A DNA stretch of 15,686 nt from JALYUS01 sp038231255 (GTDB lineage: Bacteria; Chloroflexota; Chloroflexia; Thermomicrobiales; JALYUS01). The position numbers and the translations under genes are program-made. The notes under the pieces are model-generated. The model saw only the letters and a program-made list of their open reading frames with translations. It searched no databases and had not been told where the DNA came from. The DNA lies in the NCBI GenBank assembly GCA_038231255.1, contig JBBRLR010000106.1, positions 1-15,686 of the forward strand, read 5' to 3'. Every line of letters starts with the position of its first letter. Positions within the stretch are counted from its first letter, which is position 1. Below are positions 8,189-15,686 of this stretch, piece by piece.

Positions 8189-8334
8189 GGAGTAGTCAGT
8201 AGTCGGTAGTCGGAGCTAGAAATCGCCCTCCGCCGTTTCGCCTGTGGCAGAATAGGTGCGATGGGAAGCACGCTACCGCAATGACCGCTCTGCTGACCCC
8301 TGACTACCGACACTGACTACTAGAGGATGTGCCA
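8189..8334. repeat. Intergenic spacer flanked by inverted heptamer repeats
   Basis: Three tandem heptamers, AGTAGTC, AGTAGTC and GGTAGTC (8191-8211), begin 2 bases after the kinase stop. A degenerate array in the opposite orientation (TGACTAC, CGACAC, TGACTAC, 8301-8320) ends just before the treS ribosome binding site. The two arrays are nearly reverse complementary, so the 130-base spacer could fold into one large hairpin. No promoter for treS could be assigned with confidence. Confidence 0.65.
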
Positions 8335-9975
<1,641 letters not shown>

Positions 9976-9976
9976 T

Positions 9977-10016
9977 CGGGTCGTGGTAGCGCGGAACAAA
10001 AAGGTCATGCGACCCG
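9977..10016. terminator. Weak hairpin between convergent treS and translin-like genes
   Basis: CGGGTCG (9977-9983) pairs perfectly with CGACCCG (10010-10016) across a 26-base loop in the 44-base spacer between two converging genes. No T-run follows on either strand, so factor-independent termination is uncertain. It may only slow transcription or protect 3' ends. Confidence 0.35.
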
Positions 10017-10019
10017 GCC

Positions 10020-10655
10020 TCAGTCCCCAGTCCTCGCGCGGAGGGCGGCTTCGAGGTGCATCTGCCGGGCGGTCAGGGTGAGGTCGCCGCGCGAGCGTTC
10101 GAGGACGCTGCGGACGAGGTCGGTCGTGCGGCGCAGGCCGTGCGTGACGGCGTCGGGGTAATCCACGGTGACGAGCAGACCGAAGATGTCGTCCATGATG
10201 GCGAGCGTCGTCTCGGCGGCGGCGATGTCGCCCGCGCGGAGCGCATCGAGGAGATGCCGCCGCAGTTCGCCCGCCGCCTCGCCCAGCCCATTGAGGTAGA
10301 CCGGCTCGTCTATGTCGAGGTCGGCGGGCGACGGAATTGCCGTTTCTCCGATCAGCGCGCGGACGATGCACGCCTCGGCGTATTCCTTCTGCGCGTCCTG
10401 CACGTAGCCTGCCCAGTAGACCGGCGGGAAGTCCGTTCGATATGCGCCCAGCCCGGCGTGCAGCGCATGCGCCCGTTCGAGCAACACGTCCGCCTCGGCA
10501 AACTCGCCCCGATGCACCGCGCGAATCGCATTGGCGCTCGACCGCACGATCTGCCGCGTGTCCGCCAGCGCCTTTTCCCGCGCCGCGTTCACCGCCTCCA
10601 ACCGCGCGAGCGCCGCATCACCGATAGCAAGGATTGAGGACTGAGGACTCGTCAT
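10020..10655 (-). CDS. Translin-family protein
   Basis: The product is 211 residues and helical, close to the usual translin length of about 200-230. Family hallmarks appear in order: REKALADTRQIVRSSANAIRAVHRG near the N-terminus, then EYAEA, then VYLNGLGEAAGELRRHLLD, then LAIMDDIFGLLV-DYPDAVTHGLRRTTDLVRSVLERSRGDLT at the C-terminal end. Translins form octameric barrels that bind single-stranded RNA or DNA, and TRAX-type partners and archaeal homologues cut RNA. Whether this protein is catalytic cannot be told. ATG 10655 overlaps the upstream TAA as TAATG, with GGAG 9 bases before it, so translation is probably coupled to the solute-binding protein. Codons 3-8 are made of the heptamer repeat AGTCCTC. 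The cytosolic role is unknown. Confidence 0.8.
   Translation of the reverse strand: MTSPQSSILAIGDAALARLEAVNAAREKALADTRQIVRSSANAIRAVHRGEFAEADVLLERAHALHAGLGAYRTDFPPVYWAGYVQDAQKEYAEACIVRALIGETAIPSPADLDIDEPVYLNGLGEAAGELRRHLLDALRAGDIAAAETTLAIMDDIFGLLVTVDYPDAVTHGLRRTTDLVRSVLERSRGDLTLTARQMHLEAALRARTGD
10635..10648. repeat. Two tandem heptamers at the start of the translin-like gene
   Basis: TGAGGAC occurs twice in tandem (plus strand) and encodes residues 3-8 or so of the translin-like protein on the minus strand. A partial copy of the same heptamer is found at 5521. The units are identical but few, so the array may be either new or decaying. Confidence 0.6.
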
Positions 10656-12490
10656 TATCCGGCGCTCCACGTATACGCGAGAGCGCGGAAGCGGAGGCCG
10701 AGATCATTGGCGGAGGGATCGAAACCCTTGACGAGATCGCGCACGGCGACGGTATTTTTGGAGAAGTCGAGCGGAAGGATTGGCAGATCGGTCATGATGC
10801 GCTGCTGAATCCTCGTGTACAAGTCTTTGCGCTCGGGCTGCTGCTCCGGCTTGGAGATGCCGCGCGCCTTGCCGAGCATGCTGTCCACGTCAGTATTGAG
10901 GTAACGGCCGGCGTTGAGGCCCGTCTTCGCCGCGTCAATCGAGAAGATCGGGGAGAGATCGGGGTCCACCTCGCTCGCATAACTGGCGACGAAGGCATCG
11001 AAGTCATGCGTCCGCGTCACGCGATCCACGAAGGCCGTCCACTTCTCCGAGACGACGGTGACATTGACGCCGACCTTCGCCCACGCATCGCGCAGCAGCC
11101 CGGCGTAGATTTCGCGAATCGGGTCGCTGGAGTTCGTGGCGAGCGTGAACGAGAAGGTCTGGCGATCCTTGACGCGGATACCGTCCACGCCTGCCTTCCA
11201 GCCCGCCGCGTCGAGGAGCCGCTTCGCTTCATCCACGTTCTGCCGGTACGTCGGGTCCACCGGCGCGTAGGCCCACGAGGGCGGCGGCTGCACGCCATCG
11301 GCGACGGTGCCGACGCCATTACGCGCGCTCTGGAGCATCGCGGCGCGGTCGAGCGCAAGCATCAGCGCCTTGCGGACATTGGTATCGCCGAAGAATTTGC
11401 TCGCGGGCTTGGCGGCGTCGAGTTGCAACCCGACATAGGTCATGTCGTAGGTGTCGTAGGTCGTCAGTTTGACGCCCGGCGTATTCGCAAGCCCCTTCTG
11501 CACGATGGGCGAGACGACGCCGAAATCCGCCTTACCGGTCGCCAGCGCGTCGCGCACGGCGTCGTCGGTCGGCAGGACGATGTAGGTATAGTGCGGGGCG
11601 GCGACGCGCCCGAGATGGTAGCTCGGGTTGGCGTCCGCCTCCATCCGCTCCGAGCGCAGCCAGCGCACCATCCGAAAGGGGCCGGTGCCGACGATGTTGC
11701 TCGTCGTACCGAAGTCGCTCGCCGCGAGGTCCGCCGGTTGGGTGTTGACGAGGCTGTGCTGCGGCACGATGCCGAAGGCGGCGATATCGGTGAGAAAACT
11801 GGCCGTCGGCAACCGGAGTTTGAATCGCACAGTCCGGTCGTTGACCGTCTTCACGCTCTCGACGACCGCATACGCAGTGTTGTAGCGCGGCGAGTTCGCG
11901 TCGCGGTTCAGATAGAGATTGTAGGAGTAGGTAATATCATCCGCCGTCAGATCCTGATTGTCGCTCCACTTGACACCCTTCCTCAGCGTGAAGGTATAGG
12001 CCAGGCCGTCATCCGAGCCGGTCCACGCCTCGGCGAGGTCGGGCGTCGCCGTGCCGTCTTTCGGGCTGATGGTGACGAGGCCACTGAAAAAGAGTCGCGA
12101 CAGCGCCAGTGAGGTCGGATCGGCGATCAGGATCGGGTTCAGCGTCCGCGCATCCGCCGAACCGACCTCGGTAATGCCCGTCGTCACCGGATCAGCGGGG
12201 TTCGCGGGCAGCGGCGAGGCGGGGCTTGGCGCCGCGCTCGTCGGGGCTTTCACACCCGGAATCTGCGTCACCACACCCACACTCGGCGCTACCCGCGCCG
12301 CAGCGGTCGGCGACGCCCCCACGGGCGGCACGCTGGCATTCGGCACGCCGGGCGCTTTTGTCCCGCCGCAGGCGGCAAGGAGAGCAATGAGCAATGAGCA
12401 ATGAGCAATGAGGAGCGCGGCGCGACCGAGCCTGCGCCGGTACCTCGTAACATCCACTATGCTCTTTGCTATCGTCCACTCATTGCCCAT
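10655..12490 (-). CDS. ABC transporter solute-binding lipoprotein, family 5 (peptide/dipeptide type)
   Basis: The product is 611 residues. Residues 24-40 are hydrophobic and end in the lipobox LAA-C41, so the mature protein should be lipid-anchored outside the membrane. A Pro/Ala/Ser/Thr-rich linker (about 44-100) precedes an SBP_bac_5 domain (about 102-611) with SADARTLNPIL, TPDLAEAW, YTFTLRKGVKWSDNQDLTADDI and the C-terminal QQRIMTDLPILPLDFSK. Such proteins deliver peptides, nickel or other solutes to Dpp/Opp-type permeases. No permease or ATPase gene is in the window, so the ligand is unknown. ATG 12490 lies 3 bases after the upstream stop. GTG 12457 is a possible alternative start with a shorter n-region. 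The signal peptide core is built from heptamer repeats (12382-12412). Confidence 0.93.
   Translation of the reverse strand: MGNEWTIAKSIVDVTRYRRRLGRAALLIAHCSLLIALLAACGGTKAPGVPNASVPPVGASPTAAARVAPSVGVVTQIPGVKAPTSAAPSPASPLPANPADPVTTGITEVGSADARTLNPILIADPTSLALSRLFFSGLVTISPKDGTATPDLAEAWTGSDDGLAYTFTLRKGVKWSDNQDLTADDITYSYNLYLNRDANSPRYNTAYAVVESVKTVNDRTVRFKLRLPTASFLTDIAAFGIVPQHSLVNTQPADLAASDFGTTSNIVGTGPFRMVRWLRSERMEADANPSYHLGRVAAPHYTYIVLPTDDAVRDALATGKADFGVVSPIVQKGLANTPGVKLTTYDTYDMTYVGLQLDAAKPASKFFGDTNVRKALMLALDRAAMLQSARNGVGTVADGVQPPPSWAYAPVDPTYRQNVDEAKRLLDAAGWKAGVDGIRVKDRQTFSFTLATNSSDPIREIYAGLLRDAWAKVGVNVTVVSEKWTAFVDRVTRTHDFDAFVASYASEVDPDLSPIFSIDAAKTGLNAGRYLNTDVDSMLGKARGISKPEQQPERKDLYTRIQQRIMTDLPILPLDFSKNTVAVRDLVKGFDPSANDLGLRFRALAYTWSAG
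12382..12412. repeat. Heptamer array GAGCAAT, four perfect copies plus GAG, inside a signal peptide coding region
   Basis: Units are at 12382-12388, 12389-12395, 12396-12402 and 12403-12409, then GAG. Read on the coding (minus) strand as CTCATTG units, they encode residues 26-36 of the solute-binding lipoprotein, giving a 7-residue period (LIAHCSL, then LIA). A similar array with units GAGCAAC or GAGCAAT lies at 14076-14103 in an intergenic region. Confidence 0.95.
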
Positions 12491-12493
12491 CGC

Positions 12494-13027
12494 TTATTTG
12501 ATCCGATCAATAAATTCTGCCGCGACGAACCCTTGATTACCGCCGTGGCCGACCTTCACCCAGGTTCGCCCCTCGGCCTCCTGCGGGTCCTGGAGGATAC
12601 TCAACTCCGTGCCCGCCGCGAGCGATTCGAGCGATTTCGCTTTCGTCGAGGGCGATTCGCGCAGGACAAGCCCGTCCGCACTGTCCTTCACCTTCGCCTT
12701 GACACCGACGATCAGCTGGCTACCGGTTGCGTTCGTGATCGTCGGCGCATTGGCCGGGAAGGTTACGGCGGTGGCGGCCGAGAGCGTTGGCGGTGGGGTG
12801 AGGCTGCGCGCGACGCTCGTCGGCGTCGGCGGTGCGGGCGTAATAATCACTTTGACGCCCGTCTCGCCCTGATCCTTTCCACAAGCCACAAGCAGGAGCG
12901 GTACCGCTAGGAGCGAGACGACGCCTCGGCGCGCCCAACGGGTGGCCGCGCGTCGCAAGCATGCGGATGTTCCCACGCATCCCCTTCTTCCCATTTGCCC
13001 CACACCGGAACGCACGATGTCCTTCAT
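12494..13027 (-). CDS. SH3b-domain lipoprotein
   Basis: From ATG 13027 the product is 177 residues. A basic N-region, a hydrophobic stretch (about 35-48) and the lipobox LLVA-C49 indicate an outer-face lipoprotein. A Pro/Thr/Ala linker (about 52-110) leads to one bacterial SH3 (SH3b) domain (about 115-177) with LRESPSTKAKSLESLAAGTEL and RTWVKVGHGGNQGFVAAEFI. SH3b domains bind peptidoglycan or proteins at the envelope. The start is uncertain: in-frame ATG 12994 and GTG 12976 are shorter options, the latter with AAGGGG upstream. ATG 13027 is kept because a -10 box lies 7 bases before it. The gene heads the cluster SH3b lipoprotein, solute-binding lipoprotein and translin-like protein, with only 3 bases to the next start. 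Confidence 0.85.
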   Translation of the reverse strand: MKDIVRSGVGQMGRRGCVGTSACLRRAATRWARRGVVSLLAVPLLLVACGKDQGETGVKVIITPAPPTPTSVARSLTPPPTLSAATAVTFPANAPTITNATGSQLIVGVKAKVKDSADGLVLRESPSTKAKSLESLAAGTELSILQDPQEAEGRTWVKVGHGGNQGFVAAEFIDRIK

Positions 13028-13033
13028 GCCGCT

Positions 13034-13042
13034 AGTGTAGCA
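13034..13042 (-). promoter_or_regulatory. Extended -10 promoter, possible leaderless start
   Basis: On the minus strand TGC-TACACT (13042-13034) is an extended -10 element without a clear -35. Its expected transcription start, about 7 bases downstream, falls on the A of ATG 13027. That would give a leaderless mRNA for the SH3b lipoprotein cluster and would explain the missing Shine-Dalgarno sequence. Confidence 0.4.
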
Positions 13043-13150
13043 AAGACCCTCGCCTTTGTGTACGGACACGCCCAATCCCCGTCCGCTGCGGGCCGCAGTA
13101 TCGCACGTCCTCTGCATTATGTCTACTTAGAATTCGGGAAAGAGAATTAG

Positions 13151-13222
13151 AACGCAGAGATCGCAGAGAAAGAATAAATTTCCCCTCCTCAGTGTCCTCT
13201 GCGATCTCTGCGCCCTCTGCGT
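13151..13222. repeat. Inverted array of nonamer repeats
   Basis: CGCAGAGATCGCAGAG (13153-13168) and its exact reverse complement (13197-13212) form a 16-bp stem around 28 bases. Both arms are built from 9-base units ending CGCAGAG: two on the left arm and three on the right arm (13197-13222). On the minus strand it lies about 36 bases after the aldolase stop and is followed by T-rich sequence, so it may also help end that transcript. Confidence 0.75.
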
Positions 13223-13257
13223 TCGCATCTCTCCTCGGTGTTTTAGCGGTTCATGTA

Positions 13258-14025
13258 TTACTTCTTCTGCGTGTCCGCCAGGAACTGCTTCATGCCGCCG
13301 ACGATGAAGCCCGCGAAACCACAGGCGATGTAGAGGAAGCCCATCTCAATCGCCTCGCGCGCCTGTGCGGCATCGCGTACGACAGTGCCGAGAATCTTGT
13401 CGCTCCCCTTGCTCTTCTCGACGACACGCCGCATCTGCTCCTGCACCGACGGATGATCGAACTGGTTGGGCACGCCGAGCGCGTGGCTCATGTCGCCGCG
13501 CCCAACGAAAAGGACATCCAGCCCCTCGACCGTGCAGATTTCTTCCAAATTATCTACGGCGCGTGGGTTCTCGATGTGCGCGATGGTCAGCACTTCCCGG
13601 TTGAGGTGCTGCATCGCGTCATACATGCTCATGCCGCTGAGACCGTAGTCGCTGGCACGCGGGGAGGCGCTGCCTCGCCAGCCGCGCGGCTGGTAGCGGC
13701 AGGCCTGCACAAACGCTTCGGCCTCGTCTTTGGTATTGATTTGCGGCACATGGAGGCCCTGCACGCCGAGATCGAGGTAGCGCAAGATCAGTTGCGGATC
13801 GCGCACGGGGCAGCGGGCGATCGCTGTCATGCCACGCGCCTCGGCGGCGAGCACCATCGGGTAAACGCCCTCGTAGTCAATGTAGCCATGCTCGCAGTCA
13901 ATAATACCGAAGTCCATCCCCGCGAACGCCGTCAATTCCATTGCCATCGGCGACGGCATCGGGATGAACGGCCCGATCACTGCCTCGCCCCGGAGCATCT
14001 TCGCCTTCGTCGTGTTCTCGCGCAT
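13258..14025 (-). CDS. HpcH/HpaI-type class II aldolase (2-oxo-acid aldolase/citrate lyase beta family)
   Basis: The product is 255 residues, matching HpcH/HpaI and 2-dehydro-3-deoxyglucarate aldolases. The active-site set is complete and evenly placed: H46 in IIDCEHG, R71 in IARCPVRD, E152 in IAHIENP and D178 in FVGRGDMS. H46, R71, E152 and D178 correspond to H45, R70, E149 and D175 of HpaI. The VPQINTKDEAE and PRGWRGSA stretches also match. Metal-dependent cleavage of a 2-oxo-acid to pyruvate plus an aldehyde is the expected reaction, in the cytosol, but the natural substrate is not known. No pathway neighbours are present. ATG 14025 is preceded by AAGGGG with 7 bases between, which outweighs the longer open frame to 14088. 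Confidence 0.9.
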   Translation of the reverse strand: MRENTTKAKMLRGEAVIGPFIPMPSPMAMELTAFAGMDFGIIDCEHGYIDYEGVYPMVLAAEARGMTAIARCPVRDPQLILRYLDLGVQGLHVPQINTKDEAEAFVQACRYQPRGWRGSASPRASDYGLSGMSMYDAMQHLNREVLTIAHIENPRAVDNLEEICTVEGLDVLFVGRGDMSHALGVPNQFDHPSVQEQMRRVVEKSKGSDKILGTVVRDAAQAREAIEMGFLYIACGFAGFIVGGMKQFLADTQKK

Positions 14026-14075
14026 CCCAATTCCCCTTCCCATTGTCGTAATGCATCGCGCTGCCATCATAACGG

Positions 14076-14103
14076 GAGCAACGAGCAACGAGCAATGAGC
14101 AAC
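14076..14103. repeat. Four tandem heptamers GAGCAA(C/T) in the spacer before the aldolase gene
   Basis: Units at 14076, 14083, 14090 and 14097 read GAGCAAC, GAGCAAC, GAGCAAT, GAGCAAC. They lie 50-80 bases upstream of the aldolase start, where they could alter promoter spacing. The rest of this spacer (14104-14187) shows nothing recognisable. Confidence 0.85.
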
Positions 14104-14187
14104 GATGTTCGTTGTTCACAGTTCGCAGTGACCTGATGTGAGCCGCATCGAGCTCCGAACCCCCAACACCGAGCTCGCGTCTCGCCC

Positions 14188-14216
14188 TTGACAGGACCCG
14201 ACAGGCCGCGTAGGAT
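14188..14216 (+). promoter_or_regulatory. Sigma70 promoter of tRNA-Phe
   Basis: A perfect TTGACA (14188-14193), a 17-base spacer and TAGGAT (14211-14216) lie so that transcription would start about 8 bases before the mature tRNA end. This is the best promoter match in the window. Confidence 0.75.
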
Positions 14217-14231
14217 GCACTTCGCCTCAGT

Positions 14232-14307
14232 GCCGAGGTAGCTCAGTCGGTAGAGCATACGACTGAAAATCGTAGTGTCGGCGGTTCGATTCCGCCCCTC
14301 GGCACCA
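14232..14307 (+). tRNA. tRNA-Phe (anticodon GAA), CCA encoded
   Basis: A full cloverleaf can be drawn. The acceptor stem is GCCGAGG (14232-14238) with CCTCGGC (14297-14303). The D arm is 14241-14256. The anticodon stem TACGA/TCGTA holds loop CTGAAAA with anticodon GAA at 14265-14267. The T arm is GGCGG/CCGCC with loop TTCGATT (14280-14296). The discriminator A and the 3' CCA (14305-14307) are genome-encoded. It delivers phenylalanine at UUU and UUC codons. No hairpin terminator follows, only T-rich sequence (CTCTTTTCCC). The base composition of the DNA drops after this gene, which makes its 3' end a possible integration site. Confidence 0.97.
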
Positions 14308-14630
14308 CTCTTTTCCCTTGTACAATAACAAAATCCTCTCGCGATTCTTGGCAATCGTATGCAACGAGAACCGCCCTGGACGTGGTTTCGACTCCATGCG
14401 AGGACCTGCGCCCGATGATTCTATTTCCTCGTATATTGTCATAAGAAGTGCTTTACACCAGAAACCTTCTATTGCCGTACAGCATATGCTGGTCGGTGGG
14501 GGAATGAAATAATCACAACAAGATTTCCCGCGTAAAGAACCCGTCGGCAGCGGCGCGCCTATCCCCTCATGGGCGGCGTCGCGTGCGGGCTGTGACACGG
14601 CGGTACGCGGCACCGTCGAAAGGATGACGC
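14308..14630. other. 323-base stretch without a supported gene
   Basis: The first 200 bases are AT-richer than the rest of the window. They contain a 12-bp perfect palindrome, CAGCATATGCTG (14480-14491), and a plus-strand frame of 64 codons without a ribosome binding site or recognisable family. The last 100 bases return to high GC and end in AAAGG before the M23 gene. No direct repeat of the tRNA 3' end was seen within the window. Confidence 0.5.
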
Positions 14631-15617
14631 ATGGGATCCAACGCACGGCGCCCACATTCCGCATTTACCGATAAGTCTATAAGAATTTGGCTAGCCGTCG
14701 CCGTCCTGGTATTGACTCTCCAATTGGCGAGCAACCTTTTAGGCGTGCAGTCTCTAGTGACGGTTAGCGCGGCGGATTATCCTATGCCATCATCGGACGC
14801 GGGCTCGCTCGCTTTCCAACTTCCGTGGCCCAGCGGAACGCACTCCATCTCAGGCTATACTGCGGGTTGCGGTGACCATGGTGGGTCACTCGGCGGGACG
14901 CCTAGCCAATACTACGCTCTGGATTTTCATTTCTCGCGAGGTCAGGAAATATCCTCTATCGGTCCAGGCACTGTAACGACCGGTAGTGCGTACACCGTCG
15001 GTGCACCAAACTTCGGTCGGTATGTAATCGTGCATCACACGGACACCAGCGGCAACTCGAATGGTTATGCCTCTCTATATACACATCTCAATAGCCAGAA
15101 CGTTGCAGATCTCCCAATTGTTAATGGTAAGCCGACAGTAGCTCGCGGCCAAAAAATTGGCACTGCTGGTGATGATGGAATACCCCCAATATCAGGTCAA
15201 GATAACGTACACCTTCACTTCGTCGTATTCCAAAACATCGCCGCAACGGATGACGCGCCATGGAATCAAGACGTAACGCATGCATACGCGCCAGTCCTGA
15301 GTGGGTATCATAACTTCTGGTTGAAGGGGCAGAGTGTATTAGGGGCGGGTTGTGGGACATTTGTCGGCAGTGAAGCATATGCAGCAGTAGTGCTGCCGGG
15401 GGGATGGTATGTCGGACCAACGCCAAGTGATGGCACTACCGTTGGGAGTGGTCAAAGACTAGCTATTCAAATTCACGCATACGATTACACGAACTCGGGC
15501 TTGGACTATGTCAACATTACATCGCTGGACAGTGGTTCTACTTACTGGTGCATCCGGGAAGTCCATTGTAGGATAGTGGGGAGCCGACAAGGAGGTTCCC
15601 GATGCCGAGACGCTTGA
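14631..15617 (+). CDS. Secreted M23-family peptidase, 3' end probably replaced by an insertion sequence
   Basis: The product is 328 residues as read. Residues 17-47 form a signal peptide, and mature protein begins near A48. The M23 (LytM-type) domain spans about 60-225. It has D98 in QYYALDF, H152 in LYTHL, and H194-L-H196. The usual HxxxD is absent. H83 in CGDHGG is the likely first zinc ligand. M23 enzymes cut peptidoglycan cross-links. A beta-rich domain starts near residue 255 (VLPGGWYVGPTPSDGTTV) but breaks off. From about Y305 the reading continues into sequence that looks like insertion-sequence DNA, so the last 20 or so residues are foreign. ATG 14631 follows AAAGG by 7 bases. Codon use is AT-richer than the neighbours. 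The catalytic part seems complete and might still work. Confidence 0.85.
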   Translation: MGSNARRPHSAFTDKSIRIWLAVAVLVLTLQLASNLLGVQSLVTVSAADYPMPSSDAGSLAFQLPWPSGTHSISGYTAGCGDHGGSLGGTPSQYYALDFHFSRGQEISSIGPGTVTTGSAYTVGAPNFGRYVIVHHTDTSGNSNGYASLYTHLNSQNVADLPIVNGKPTVARGQKIGTAGDDGIPPISGQDNVHLHFVVFQNIAATDDAPWNQDVTHAYAPVLSGYHNFWLKGQSVLGAGCGTFVGSEAYAAVVLPGGWYVGPTPSDGTTVGSGQRLAIQIHAYDYTNSGLDYVNITSLDSGSTYWCIREVHCRIVGSRQGGSRCRDA

Positions 15618-15686
15618 CCTTGCGCCCCCTCGCCGACGACGAAGCGGCAATGATCCATCGCCTCGCCCATGCCCGCACGATCCCGC
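15543..15686 (+). mobile_element. Left end of a probable IS630-family insertion sequence, cut by window end
   Basis: The M23 coding sequence stops resembling its domain at a TA dinucleotide (15543-15544), the target used by the IS630/Tc1 group. After it come about 57 bases with no protein match and then a transposase start at 15602. The following CTGGTGCATCCGGGAAGTCC is the proposed terminal inverted repeat. It cannot be confirmed because the other end is outside the window. Confidence 0.5.
15602..15686 (+). CDS. IS630-type transposase, N-terminal fragment (runs off window)
   Basis: Only 28 residues are visible, beginning MPRRLTLRPLADDEAAMIHR. The pattern of a basic start, an L-x-D-x-E segment and R-L-A-x-x-R-T-x-P matches the N-terminal helix-turn-helix lead-in of IS630-family transposases. 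GGAGG (15591-15595) sits 6 bases before the ATG, an excellent ribosome binding site. The frame is open to the window end and overlaps the last codons of the M23 reading. The DDE catalytic domain, needed for certainty, lies outside. Another helix-turn-helix protein is possible. Confidence 0.6.
   Translation, partial: MPRRLTLRPLADDEAAMIHRLAHARTIP

Noticed and set aside
10634..12112. 492-codon open frame on the plus strand
   Set aside because: It lies antisense to the clearly recognised family-5 solute-binding protein. It is Arg/Glu/His-rich as expected of a shadow frame in GC-rich DNA.
12382..12412. Heptamer array as a CRISPR remnant
   Set aside because: The units are contiguous with no spacers and are only 7 bases long.
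13192..14136. 314-codon plus-strand frame
   Set aside because: It is antisense to the aldolase, which has a complete active site and a good ribosome binding site.
14480..14491. CAGCATATGCTG as an operator
   Set aside because: A lone 12-bp palindrome with no second copy, no adjacent promoter and no nearby regulator.
14318..14512. 64-codon frame after tRNA-Phe
   Set aside because: No ribosome binding site, no domain and no coding-like composition.

Overview
This GC-rich bacterial window most resembles an uncultured Chloroflexota (possibly Thermomicrobia-like) genome. That placement is inference. It rests on the high GC content, a translin homologue, a kinase with a Pro/Thr-rich linker and PsbP-like outer domains, a repeat-containing L,D-transpeptidase, and many short intergenic palindromes and heptanucleotide repeats. 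No 16S gene or other marker is present to confirm it.

Layout. 1-1470 (+): the 3' end of leuD overlaps leuB (leucine biosynthesis), closed by a strong hairpin terminator. 1530-3023: a cupin gene (-) diverges from a MarR regulator (+), followed 17 bases later by a thioredoxin-fold peroxiredoxin-like gene. That gene carries an in-frame TGA exactly where the active-site cysteine belongs (UxxC), so it is probably a selenoprotein. 3024-3289: a long imperfect inverted repeat and a terminator. 3290-5496 (-): an L,D-transpeptidase and an ADP-ribosylglycohydrolase. 5747-9975 (+): a membrane Ser/Thr kinase and trehalose synthase. 10020-13027 (-): a three-gene tight cluster of SH3b lipoprotein, family-5 solute-binding lipoprotein and translin-like protein. 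13258-14025 (-): an HpcH/HpaI-type aldolase. 14232-14307 (+): tRNA-Phe(GAA) with a good sigma70 promoter. 14631 to the end (+): a lower-GC M23 peptidase gene whose 3' end appears cut by an IS630-type insertion sequence running out of the window.

Two features stand out. One is the candidate selenocysteine peroxiredoxin with a hairpin directly after the TGA. The other is a set of heptanucleotide tandem repeats at six places. One array lies inside a coding region and encodes the hydrophobic core of a lipoprotein signal peptide, where a change in copy number would shift the reading frame.

The neighbours form small independent units (leucine synthesis, redox defence, cell wall and envelope, trehalose and osmotic metabolism, sensing) rather than one pathway. 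No CRISPR array, toxin-antitoxin pair, prophage or recognised defence system was seen.
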